Source: Actinomycetes bacterium
Lineage (GTDB): Bacteria; Actinomycetota; Acidimicrobiia; Acidimicrobiales; Palsa-688
Reading direction: 5' to 3'
DNA length: 64,000 nt
NCBI GenBank assembly: GCA_021787035.1
Contig: JAJYMM010000236.1
Span: 62,001-126,000, forward strand
Below are positions 53,718 to 60,874 of this stretch, one piece after another. A program made the position numbers and the translations under genes. A model generated the notes under the pieces. The model had not been told where the DNA came from, ran no database searches, and worked only from the letters and a program-made list of their open reading frames with translations. Numbering within the stretch: the stretch's first letter is position 1; each line of letters starts with the position of its first letter.

Positions 53718-53800
53718 TGCACTTTCGTCTGGCGGCGGGCGAGGCTTATGGGCATCCCCATTGGCCAAGCAGCACCTCAGGGAGGCGGAGAGGCTTATGA
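53717..53800 (+). CDS. Mini-ORF (27 aa) bridging sepF and yggT
   Basis: The ATG at 53717 shares a base with the sepF stop (TGATG). The frame runs 27 codons, is rich in Gly, Arg and His, and its TGA overlaps the yggT ATG (ATGA at 53797). It resembles the bridges before ftsW and xfp. No homology is recognised, and the protein itself may be irrelevant. Confidence 0.4.
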   Translation: MHFRLAAGEAYGHPHWPSSTSGRRRGL

Positions 53801-54066
53801 AGAGTTGGGTCACGCACCCGCTGGAGACCTTGGGGTGGATTTACTTGCTGATGCTGATACTGCGGGCGGTGCTTTCGTGGTTCCCGATCGAAGCCGGGTC
53901 ACCCATGAGCAATGTGTCCCACTGGTTGACCAAAGCGACCGAGCCTGTGATCGCGCCGTTCAGGAAGATCGTCCCGCCCCTAGGCATGTTCGACATTTCG
54001 TTCATGATCGCTTTTTTCGTCATCTTGATAGTCACGGAGTACGTCCTCTCTCTAGTTGTGATCTGA
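53797..54066 (+). CDS. YggT-family membrane protein
   Basis: Protein of 89 residues with two membrane segments: LGWIYLLMLILRAVLSWF and FMIAFFVILIVTEYVLSLVVI, separated by the conserved TKATEPVIAPFRKIVPPLGMFDISF. YggT lies between sepF and divIVA in most actinobacteria; a role in division or osmotic response has been suggested but is not established. ATG 53797 follows GGGAGG and GGAGAGG; a TTG at 53761 is in frame but unnecessary. Confidence 0.9.
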   Translation: MKSWVTHPLETLGWIYLLMLILRAVLSWFPIEAGSPMSNVSHWLTKATEPVIAPFRKIVPPLGMFDISFMIAFFVILIVTEYVLSLVVI

Positions 54067-54132
54067 TCGCGCAGCTCCTGCCAAGCCTCGGGTATCACCG
54101 GTGACCAGCGTCGGGAGTGTTAGCATTCGCGC

Positions 54133-55074
54133 ATGGAACTCACCCCGAAGGTCTTCCGGGACGTGCAGTTTCGCGAAAAGCTGCGCGGCGGCTACCACCC
54201 AGAGGATGTCGACGGCTTTTTGGAGCAGGCCGCCGTAGCAGCCGATGAGTTACAGCAGCGCCTCCAGCGTGCTGAAACGCGAGCTGACCGCGCGGAGCGT
54301 TCCTTGGAAGACGCTTCAACCAACGACGACACCCTAAAGCGCGTCCTGCTCATGGCACAGCGCACGGCAGACCAGACGGTACGCGAAGCGCGCGAAGAGG
54401 CCGAGCGGATGCTGACCGAGGCGCGAGCGCAGGGCCAGGCGGTCGTTGCGGAGGCCGAGGAGCGGGGGCGCCGGGCATACGAAGCAAAGGCAGCTGAGGC
54501 TCGGGCGAGCCTGGAGAAGACCGAAGACGCGCTCCGTAGGGCGTTGCGCGAGGCAGATGATCTCCGGGCTTGGGTGGACGCCAATAAGTTGCACCTGTTG
54601 GAGGCCCTTCGTGAGGCCACGGCTGCCGTGGAAGGCGCCGGGCTGACGGGCGAGCCGCCCCTGGAGGTGGTCGTCTCGCCCGTGCCGGTGAGCCCCTTGC
54701 CCGGCGGCTCGTTAAATGAGGGGGCTCCTGATATGCCCGAGGCGCTTCCAGCCGCCGAGCCCCCCAAGCCAGAGGCCCCGAGGCTCGAAGCGCCACGGCT
54801 GGAGGAGGAGCAGCGGTCGGGGGCGACAGTGGACGTACGGGCTAGCACGCTGGCCTCTCAGCCAGACGGGGAAGCGCGTGAAGAGCCCGTCGGGCGGGTC
54901 AGCCCATGGGACCAGCACTTCTCTGAAGGCCCGTCGAGTGCTCATGGCGATGCCGGCGGTGACGAAACCCAGCCAGCGACGGTGGCGTTCGACGAACGGG
55001 CCTTGGACAACTTTTTCCAAGAGCAAGATATGGGAGCGGAGCGCGGGCTCGGCCGTTTCCGGCGCCGAGGTTGA
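54133..55074 (+). CDS. DivIVA/Wag31 polar growth scaffold
   Basis: Coiled-coil scaffold of 313 residues. The N-terminal lipid-binding domain LTPKVFRDVQFREKLRGGYHPEDVDGFLEQAA is the DivIVA signature, followed by a long coiled coil (about residues 30-170, AEERGRRAYEAKAAEARASLEK and similar) and a Pro/Glu-rich C-terminus with two LEAPRLE motifs. In actinobacteria it directs cell-pole or septal wall growth. TAGCAT ends 6 bases before the ATG and no ribosome binding site is near, so the transcript may be leaderless (inference). Confidence 0.9.
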   Translation: MELTPKVFRDVQFREKLRGGYHPEDVDGFLEQAAVAADELQQRLQRAETRADRAERSLEDASTNDDTLKRVLLMAQRTADQTVREAREEAERMLTEARAQGQAVVAEAEERGRRAYEAKAAEARASLEKTEDALRRALREADDLRAWVDANKLHLLEALREATAAVEGAGLTGEPPLEVVVSPVPVSPLPGGSLNEGAPDMPEALPAAEPPKPEAPRLEAPRLEEEQRSGATVDVRASTLASQPDGEAREEPVGRVSPWDQHFSEGPSSAHGDAGGDETQPATVAFDERALDNFFQEQDMGAERGLGRFRRRG

Positions 55075-55227
55075 ACGCGAGCTGACCGCCACGGCCGCTT
55101 CAGTTCGGCGCGCTCTCTGCCGAGGTCAGACGCTTCTGGAGGTGTCTGGGAATGTACGGCGGTGCCAGGTTGTTCGCTAAGCATCCGTGGTAGGCTTCCC
55201 GGCTCCGCGAAGGGTGAGGTCTGACTT

Positions 55228-56166
55228 ATGCCTAAAGGCAAACAAGCTGCTGAGCAAGTCGCTGAAGAGAGTGCCGTGCCCGAGGGTGCATCCCTCGAGG
55301 CAATAGAGGGCAATGGGCCCGATGGGCCCGATAACTCTGCCCACCGGGGCGGTGGCTCCAGGGCACCCGGTGGGGGCACGGCCAAGAAAGCATCAGCGGC
55401 TCAACTTGGTACCAAGGCACCGAGCACTGCCGGCCGAGAACATGAGCCGGGCGCCAAGGCTGGTCCGGCGACCGCCAGCCATGTAAGTGCCAGCCACGCG
55501 GGGGCCAGCCACGCGGGGGCCAGCCACGCGGGGGCCAGCCACGCGGGGGCCAGCCACGCGAGCAGCCCGGTGGCCAAGGGGGCCAAGAAGGCGTCTCCGG
55601 CTGCCCACGAAGGTGGCGGCTCGGCGGAGGAGCTTCATGGGCACGGCGTCGCGCAGGTAGGTACGGGGGTTGCCGGGACCGACGGCGCCGAGACCGACGG
55701 CGCCGAGACCGACTCCGGGGCACGGGATGCCGCGTCGCCCGATGTTCACGACGGCGAGCCCTTAAACGAAGCGCCGACCGAAGATGGCGATGCAGACGTG
55801 TTCCTCGAGCACCAGCGCGAACTCCTACTTTTTGAGCGCAACAACTACACGCGCCAGGCAGAAGAGCTGAAGGCGCAGGCAGAAGCCCTCGCACTCGAGC
55901 ACGAGCCCGGCGACGTGCAATTTGATGAGGAGGGGGGAGAGGGCGGGACCGCCAACGTCGACCGCGAGCTCGACCTGCACCTCTCCGCGCAGGCGCAGGC
56001 CGCCATAGAGGAGATCGACTTGGCACTCGCGAAGATCGCGGCTGGTACGTATGGGAGCTGTGAGAACTGCGGGACGGAGATCCCAAGGGCCCGGCTGGAG
56101 GCGTTGCCTCATGCCAGGCTGTGCGTATCGTGCAAGAGCGGGGGGCTGGCGGCTCGCCGTCAGTGA
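55228..56166 (+). CDS. TraR/DksA-type zinc finger protein with repeat-rich N-terminus
   Basis: Protein of 312 residues. Only the last 120 resemble the DksA/TraR family: a helical hairpin (ELLLFERNNYTRQAEELKAQAEALA, then AQAAIEEIDLALAKIAAGTYGSC) and a four-Cys zinc finger (CENC and CVSC in YGSCENCGTEIPRARLEALPHARLCVSC). Such proteins bind in the RNA polymerase secondary channel. The first 190 residues are Ala/Gly/His/Asp-rich, contain a GASHA array and a GAETD duplication, and are probably disordered. A gene of this type before lspA is common in actinobacteria. Its TGA overlaps the lspA GTG. Confidence 0.88.
   Translation: MPKGKQAAEQVAEESAVPEGASLEAIEGNGPDGPDNSAHRGGGSRAPGGGTAKKASAAQLGTKAPSTAGREHEPGAKAGPATASHVSASHAGASHAGASHAGASHAGASHASSPVAKGAKKASPAAHEGGGSAEELHGHGVAQVGTGVAGTDGAETDGAETDSGARDAASPDVHDGEPLNEAPTEDGDADVFLEHQRELLLFERNNYTRQAEELKAQAEALALEHEPGDVQFDEEGGEGGTANVDRELDLHLSAQAQAAIEEIDLALAKIAAGTYGSCENCGTEIPRARLEALPHARLCVSCKSGGLAARRQ
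55489..55563 (+). repeat. 15-bp tandem array, 5 copies, in DksA-like gene
   Basis: Four perfect copies of gccagccacgcgggg and one altered copy, encoding a GASHA/ASHAG pentapeptide run. Confidence 0.93.
55677..55710 (+). repeat. 15-bp duplication in DksA-like gene
   Basis: gaccgacggcgccga twice plus a partial third, encoding TDGAE repeats. It is a second, unrelated array in the same gene. Confidence 0.85.
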
Positions 56167-56837
56167 GCCCGGCCGGCGGAGGGTCAGTCGGCGGAGGGTC
56201 AGTCGGCTGGTGGCGCCACTCGAGATCGCGCCACTCGAGATCGCGCCACTCGAGATCGCGTTGGTCGGTGCTGTTTGGTTTGGCGGCGCTCGTGATTGCA
56301 GGCGACCAGTGGACCAAGTCCTGGGCACAACGGGAGCTCGCAGGCGGGCCCCGCCACGTTCTTGGCCCCATCAACCTCGTGCTGACGTTTAACCGCGGGG
56401 CTGCCTTCTCGATCGGGAGCGGCGTCGCTCCCGTTGTCGAGGTGGCGGTGATCATGCTTGTCGCGCTTGTGTTGTGGCAGTCGGGCCGCCTCGTGAGGGG
56501 GGGCGGTGGCTGGGCCTACGTCGTCGGGTTCGCATTAATGAGCGGGGGCGCTCTGTCTAACCTCGCGGACCGGCTTTTCCGCCACCACCACGGGGCGGTA
56601 GTGGACTTCATCCAGCTGGTCAGCTGGTGGCCCGTTTTCAACGTCGCTGACGCCGCTCTCAGTGTCGGGGCGGTGACGGTCGCGATAGGAGCGGTCTTTT
56701 CTTACCGGTCAGGCACCTCCGAGCACGACCGGGACGCCCGCGATGCTGGCCGGGCGCAAGCTCGTGGCGAGCCTGAGGGCGAGCGAGGAACAAGGCACGC
56801 CTTGGCCGATGTCGCCCGGCGAGGGCGAGGCGGGTGA
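56163..56837 (+). CDS. lspA: Prolipoprotein signal peptidase LspA
   Basis: Aspartic membrane protease of 224 residues cleaving lipoprotein signal peptides. Four membrane segments; conserved DQWTKSWAQREL, FNRGAAFSIG, the catalytic Asp of GGALSNLADRLF and the catalytic Asp of WWPVFNVADAALSVG. GTG 56163 overlaps the stop of the preceding gene. The first 35 residues are unusual: two GGGSV-type repeats and three RHSRS pentapeptides make a strongly basic N-terminus before TM1. A C-terminal tail of about 40 charged residues is also extra. Confidence 0.94.
   Translation: MSPAGGGSVGGGSVGWWRHSRSRHSRSRHSRSRWSVLFGLAALVIAGDQWTKSWAQRELAGGPRHVLGPINLVLTFNRGAAFSIGSGVAPVVEVAVIMLVALVLWQSGRLVRGGGGWAYVVGFALMSGGALSNLADRLFRHHHGAVVDFIQLVSWWPVFNVADAALSVGAVTVAIGAVFSYRSGTSEHDRDARDAGRAQARGEPEGERGTRHALADVARRGRGG
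56174..56203 (+). repeat. 15-bp duplication at the lspA 5' end
   Basis: cggcggagggtcagt twice in a row, giving GGGSV repeats in the LspA N-terminus. Confidence 0.85.
56215..56259 (+). repeat. 15-bp tandem array, 3 perfect copies, in lspA
   Basis: gccactcgagatcgc three times, encoding RHSRS pentapeptides (basic) right before the first membrane segment. It starts 12 bases after the other lspA array ends. Confidence 0.92.
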
Positions 56838-57853
56838 GCCCCTTGCCCCGTTTGCTTCGCATAGAAGCCATGTCGTCTCTCGATGGTGAGCGCCTGGACC
56901 GCGGTTTGGCGCTCCTGACGGGCGTCAGCCGGGCTGAGGCCTCCCGCCTGGTGATGGCCGGGAAGGTGCGCGTGCGCGGTGTCCCGGCGAGCTCGGGCAG
57001 CCGGCGGCTGCGTGCCGGGGACGAGCTATCTGTCGAGCTTGCCGGCGACGAGGGCGAAGCTGGGACCGGCGCCTCAGCTGGGGCCAGTGAGCCACCGTCC
57101 GCCGCAGCCCCACGAGCCCTGCCAACTCCGCTCCAAGCGGAAGTGGTATTTGCTGATGCGCACCTCGTCGTCGTGGACAAACCTGCGGGGCTCGTGGTCC
57201 ACCCAGGCGCCGGCAACTCGAATGGGACGCTCGTCCAGCAGCTCGTTGCGCTGTTTCCAGACATGGCGACAGCCGGGCCGGACAGCACGCGACCCGGGGT
57301 AGTGCACCGCCTGGACAAGGGGACATCCGGGCTGTTGGTCGTGGCGCGGACGGCACAAGCGCGCGAGGCGCTGGCGCGCCAGATGGCCGCCCACATCGCG
57401 CTGCGCAGGTACTTGGCTGTCGTGCATGGCGAGCTAGCTGCTGACGAGGGCCTGGTCGAGGCGCCCCTTGGGAGGTCGCCGAGGGACCGTACAAAGATCG
57501 CCGTGGTGGAAGGAGGCCGTCCCGCTCGGACCCGCTACCTGGCACTGGATAGGTCGCGGTCCGCCTTCCCTGTGACGTTCCTTAGCTGCCGCCTCGAGAC
57601 CGGCCGCACCCACCAGGTCCGGGTACACCTAGCTGCCATCGGGCACCCCCTCGTGGGTGACGACCGTTACGCGAACAGGGCACAGCTCTTGGTTGTCCAC
57701 GAGTGGCTCCCTGGCCTCTCGCGACCTTGGTTGCACGCGACGGAGCTCTCTTTCAGGCACCCGGTTTCGGACGAAGAGATGAAGTTCGCCTCGTCTCCAC
57801 CGACCGAGCTCACTGAGGTGCTCAGGGTGCTCGGCCTTGGCTACCGGCCTTAG
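56834..57853 (+). CDS. rluD: RluD-type 23S rRNA pseudouridine synthase
   Basis: Pseudouridine synthase of 339 residues. The N-terminal S4 domain (GERLDRGLALLTGVSRAEASRLVMAGKVRVRG) is joined by an Ala/Pro-rich linker to the RluA-type catalytic domain with VVHRLDKGTSGLLVVART (catalytic Asp), and RLETGRTHQVRVHLAAIGHPLVGDDRY. An lspA-rluD pair is common in bacteria. GTG 56834 overlaps the lspA stop. The exact uridines modified cannot be deduced. Confidence 0.92.
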   Translation: MSPLPRLLRIEAMSSLDGERLDRGLALLTGVSRAEASRLVMAGKVRVRGVPASSGSRRLRAGDELSVELAGDEGEAGTGASAGASEPPSAAAPRALPTPLQAEVVFADAHLVVVDKPAGLVVHPGAGNSNGTLVQQLVALFPDMATAGPDSTRPGVVHRLDKGTSGLLVVARTAQAREALARQMAAHIALRRYLAVVHGELAADEGLVEAPLGRSPRDRTKIAVVEGGRPARTRYLALDRSRSAFPVTFLSCRLETGRTHQVRVHLAAIGHPLVGDDRYANRAQLLVVHEWLPGLSRPWLHATELSFRHPVSDEEMKFASSPPTELTEVLRVLGLGYRP

Positions 57854-57865
57854 TACCATGGTGAC

Positions 57866-58339
57866 GTGAGGGTTTCGACACGTGGTGATTACGCGTGCCG
57901 TGCTCTCCTGTCTTTGGCCCTCCATGGCGGGGACACTCCCACGTCAGTCCGTGACATCGCGCTTCGCACAGGGCTCCCGCAGCCCTATCTCGAGCAGATA
58001 CTGCTCGCGCTCAAGGGAGCTGGGCTCGTGCGTTCCAAGCGGGGCGTCGGTGGAGGTTACGTACTGGCCCGACCGCCGGAGAAGCTCACCCTAGGCCAGG
58101 TCGTTGCCGCTGTCGACGGCCCGATCGTGGTGGGTGATTTCGGGGAGCCCCACGCTGGCGGCGCCTGCGACCACGAGGGGCAGTGCGTGCTCCTGTCGGT
58201 GTGGGCCGAGGTCGGCGAGCATATGAGGACGCACCTCGACTCTTACACGATCGCGGAAATGGTGCGCCGGGTGAGCGGCAACGATGGCGTGCTACCCGGC
58301 GCCGAGGCGGCAGCGCTGGCTGAGGCCTCTCTTTTGTGA
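57866..58339 (+). CDS. Rrf2-family transcriptional regulator
   Basis: Winged-helix regulator of 157 residues: MRVSTRGDYACRALLSLAL, SVRDIALRTGLPQPYLEQILLALKGAGLVRSKRGVGGGYVLARPPEKLTLGQVVAAVDG is the standard Rrf2 DNA-binding part. The effector region keeps only two Cys (GACDHEGQC), one fewer than the three used by IscR- and NsrR-type members for an Fe-S cluster, so it may sense through another ligand or with a non-Cys ligand. It stands alone after rluD; its targets are unknown. Confidence 0.88.
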   Translation: MRVSTRGDYACRALLSLALHGGDTPTSVRDIALRTGLPQPYLEQILLALKGAGLVRSKRGVGGGYVLARPPEKLTLGQVVAAVDGPIVVGDFGEPHAGGACDHEGQCVLLSVWAEVGEHMRTHLDSYTIAEMVRRVSGNDGVLPGAEAAALAEASLL

Positions 58340-58434
58340 CCGTCTGGTCGTCGGCGGTTCGGAGGCGTTGTACACGCTTCTCAAGAGGCCGCTACCTAGA
58401 CGGCCCGGTTGACCCGTGCCGTCTTGAAGGGACC

Positions 58435-58950
58435 CTAATTGTTGTTGTTGGCCTGGGCTAGCTGGACAAAGGCCATCCGTATCTGCGCTAGGCCGTCAGC
58501 GAGCGTCTTCTCGGCGTCGCCCAACTTCCCGTGGGTGCCATCGAGCAACCCGGACAGCGCGTCAATGGCCAGCTGAGCTTGTGGTAGCTGCGGCGGGTCA
58601 CTCGACAGGTGGAGGGCAGCGAGCTCCCAAAGCCCCATGGCGTGGTTGGCGACGACAAGCTCGGCAGGGGCACGCAGGAGCTCTTCTCGTACCGCGGCCA
58701 TCTCCTCTTCGGCGGCGCGGATCTCTTCGGCGCTCGGTTCCCCGGCTTGCGCCAGCCGTCCCTGTCCGCTCTCCCCTGAAGGGCCAGGAGCGTGCCCGTC
58801 GTTACCAGTGGCCCTCCTATCGCCGGTCGGCCCAGCTCCTGCCGGCGGTGCCGGTGAAGGCTGGTGCCCAGCCGGAGATCCTGACGGCGAGCCTCCTGCT
58901 GGCGAGCGCGGTACGGCGTGCTCGCCGCTAGGTGTCCAAAGCGTACTCAC
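58435..58950 (-). CDS. DUF1844-like protein, divergent from infC
   Basis: Protein of 171 residues. The N-terminal half is Pro/Gly/Ser-rich; the C-terminal part (VVANHAMGLWELAALHLSSDPPQLPQAQLAIDALSGLLDGTHGKLGDAEKTLADGLAQIRMAFVQL) has the helical pattern of DUF1844, a small family of unknown function often next to infC in actinobacteria (from memory). The minus strand shows TAGGCT seven bases before the GTG start and no ribosome binding site, so the mRNA is probably leaderless. The C-terminus ends in four Asn. Confidence 0.7.
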   Translation of the reverse strand: MSTLWTPSGEHAVPRSPAGGSPSGSPAGHQPSPAPPAGAGPTGDRRATGNDGHAPGPSGESGQGRLAQAGEPSAEEIRAAEEEMAAVREELLRAPAELVVANHAMGLWELAALHLSSDPPQLPQAQLAIDALSGLLDGTHGKLGDAEKTLADGLAQIRMAFVQLAQANNNN

Positions 58951-58961
58951 CTGCGCTAGCC

Positions 58962-59250
58962 TATGATGAAACCTCCGAACGAGTGGCCTCGGAGAGACTG
59001 ATGAGGAGCCCGACAGCGCCTAATGGTCATACACCCTGATTGAAGTGCCGACGACCAGACGCGACTCGGCAGGTAAAGCGAGGGTGGGCGCGCTTTTGGC
59101 ACTGAACCCCCTTCACGGCGCTGTTGTGACCTCTTTGATCGACGTGCGACAAGCCGGTGGAGACCGCGCGGCCCTCGGTGAGATCCGTCCCCGCCTCAGG
59201 CCGCTGCCGGGTAGCGGCTGGCCCTGGGGCCCTAGCAAGGAGAGCAGCGC
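58962..59250 (+). promoter_or_regulatory. infC leader region
   Basis: About 290 bases between a TATGAT box (58962-58967) and the infC start. Two hairpins are visible: CTCCGA/TCGGAG (58973-58994) and GCCGCT/AGCGGC (59200-59218). The second ends 18 bases before the AAGGAG of infC. Leaders before infC-rpmI-rplT often mediate control by L20 or IF3; whether these hairpins do so is inference. No protein gene is plausible here. Confidence 0.5.
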
Positions 59251-59253
59251 ATA
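59237..59253 (+). promoter_or_regulatory. infC: Ribosome binding site and ATA start of infC
   Basis: AAGGAG (59237-59242), eight bases, then ATA (59251-59253). An in-frame TAG at 59233 excludes any start further upstream, and the first ATG/GTG/TTG in frame (GTG 59344) would delete the conserved N-terminus. ATA is the only start-like codon at proper spacing. Confidence 0.8.
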
Positions 59254-60057
59254 GCCACACCAGAAGCCAACGGGCACAGGGTCAACGACCGGATTCGTGC
59301 TCGGGAGGTTCGCCTCATCGACCCCGAGGGCAAGCAGCTCGGGGTGAAGGCGCTCCCCGACGCCCTAGCGGCCGCGCGTCAGCTTGACCTCGACCTAGTC
59401 GAGGTGGCACCGGACGCCAACCCACCTGTTGTCCGGATCATGGACTACAACCGCTTCAAGTACGAGACCGCCCAGAAGGCGAGAGAGTCGAGGAAGAAAG
59501 CCACCAACACCACCATCAAGGAGATGAAGTACCGGCCCAAGATCGGTACCGGTGACTTCAGCACCAAGACGCGCCAAGTGGGCAAGTTCCTAGAAGAGGG
59601 GCACAAGGTCAAGGTCACGGTCACCTTCCGCGGCCGTGAGGTGAGCCATCCCGAGCTCGGGATGAAGATCCTAGACGAGCTGGTGGGGCAGGTCTCCTCG
59701 CTCGCGAAGGTCGAGGCGTCACCCAAGCTCGACGGGAAGAACATGACGATGGTCCTTGCTCCGGACAGGCGTGCCAAGCAAGTGCCGCAGGATCATTCGG
59801 GGCCAGCCTCAGAAGAGATCACCGAAGCAGCCCTGGGAGCCCCTAATGGTCCCGAGGCCTCCCACGGCCAGCAACCAAGACGCGCGGTCCCCGAGGGCCA
59901 CGACGGGGCAGCCGCCGGCGGCAGGCCAAACGATGTAACGGCGCCTTCGGTTCCTGGTCACCCGGACGGGGCGCCGGATGGGGCGCCGGATGGTGCCCAA
60001 TCGGCGACCGCAGGCCTCCCGGCGCCGGTCGGCATCCCCACCCCAGCTTCAAGCTGA
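59251..60057 (+). CDS. infC: Translation initiation factor IF-3, ATA start
   Basis: IF3 of 268 residues. The N-domain reads VNDRIRAREVRLIDPEGKQLGVKALPDALAAARQLDLDLVEVAPDANPPVVRIMDYNRFKYE; the basic linker helix and C-domain (KEMKYRPKIGTGDFSTKTRQVGKFLEEGHKVKVTVTFRGREVSHPELG) follow, ending at KNMTMVLAPDRRAKQ. The ATA start fits the known use of rare start codons in infC (AUU in E. coli), which lets IF3 repress its own synthesis. About 90 residues of Pro/Ala/Gly-rich, probably disordered tail are added to the normal 170-180, including three APDG-type repeats. First gene of infC-rpmI-rplT. Confidence 0.93.
   Translation: MATPEANGHRVNDRIRAREVRLIDPEGKQLGVKALPDALAAARQLDLDLVEVAPDANPPVVRIMDYNRFKYETAQKARESRKKATNTTIKEMKYRPKIGTGDFSTKTRQVGKFLEEGHKVKVTVTFRGREVSHPELGMKILDELVGQVSSLAKVEASPKLDGKNMTMVLAPDRRAKQVPQDHSGPASEEITEAALGAPNGPEASHGQQPRRAVPEGHDGAAAGGRPNDVTAPSVPGHPDGAPDGAPDGAQSATAGLPAPVGIPTPASS
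59962..59997 (+). repeat. 12-bp tandem array, 3 copies, in infC tail
   Basis: ccggacggggcg, ccggatggggcg, ccggatggtgcc: three near-identical units encoding PDGA in the C-terminal extension of IF3. Confidence 0.88.
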
Positions 60058-60240
60058 GCGCGCTCGAGCGTGAGGAGGCAGAGAATACGGGCGTGGAGCT
60101 GGCGGCCGTCGAGCAACGCTGGTGGCGCCTGACGAAAGCCTGTGCTTTCTGCTACCTTGATCGCGTAACAACCGGTGTTGGTGGCGCGGGCAAAGCCCGG
60201 CCGGCGCCCGGACCGGTGGAGACGAGAGGTTGAGGCCTGA

Positions 60241-60435
60241 ATGCCTAAGCAAAAGACTGACCGTGGCGCGGCCAAGCGCTTCAAGGTGACGGGGAGCGGA
60301 CGCTTACGCCGGCGGCAGGCCATGAGGTCCCACCTGGCGGAAAAAAAGGACTCGAGCCGCATGCGCCGCTTGGCGCGCCCGGCGGAGGTTTCAGCGAGCG
60401 ATGCCGCTGCGGTCAAACGCATGCTGGGCATATAA
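60241..60435 (+). CDS. rpmI: 50S ribosomal protein L35
   Basis: Protein of 64 residues, typical length: PKQKTDRGAAKRFKVTGSGRLRRRQAMRSHLAEKKDSSRMRRLARPAEVSASDAAAVKRMLG. It lies between infC and rplT as in nearly all bacteria. A ribosome binding site (GAGAGG) precedes the ATG. Confidence 0.96.
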   Translation: MPKQKTDRGAAKRFKVTGSGRLRRRQAMRSHLAEKKDSSRMRRLARPAEVSASDAAAVKRMLGI

Positions 60436-60472
60436 GTGGGTGCCGGACCTGGGCTGAGAGGAGGAGAGAGCA

Positions 60473-60874
60473 ATGGCGCGTGTTAAGCGCTCAGTTCACA
60501 GTAAGAAGCACCGCCGTGCCGTGCTGGAGTCCGCCAAGGGCTACTACGGCAACAAGAGCCGCAGCTATAGGGCCGCGCATGAGCAGGTCATGCACTCCTT
60601 CGCCTACGCCTACCGGGACAGGCGGGCGAGGAAGGGCGAGTTCCGGCGTCTTTGGACGCAGCGCATAAACGCCGCGTGCCGTGCAAACGGCTCCACCTAC
60701 AGCCGTTTCGTCGCGGGCCTCCGGCTGGCTGGCGTGAGCCTGGACCGCAAGGTGCTCGCAGATATTGCGGTGCGCGACGCAGACGCGTTCTCTCGCTTGG
60801 TCGTTGTCGCCAGGGATGCCCTCGCGAGCGCGACGCCTGCCGCGGCCGGGCTGGCCAGCGCCGAAACCGAATAG
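60473..60874 (+). CDS. rplT: 50S ribosomal protein L20
   Basis: Protein of 133 residues with the standard basic N-terminal extension ([60 protein letters not shown]) and the globular domain ([45 protein letters not shown]). L20 organises early 50S assembly and represses this operon in several bacteria. The ATG follows GAGGAGGAGAG. Its TAG is immediately followed by the TTG of the methyltransferase gene. Confidence 0.97.
   Translation: MARVKRSVHSKKHRRAVLESAKGYYGNKSRSYRAAHEQVMHSFAYAYRDRRARKGEFRRLWTQRINAACRANGSTYSRFVAGLRLAGVSLDRKVLADIAVRDADAFSRLVVVARDALASATPAAAGLASAETE

Noticed and set aside
59045-59254. 69-codon frame whose stop overlaps the infC ATA (ATAG)
   Set aside because: No ribosome binding site precedes its GTG, the translation is Arg/Gly/Pro-rich without homology, and a frame of this length is common by chance in this DNA. 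It is mentioned because it would fit the bridging pattern seen elsewhere.
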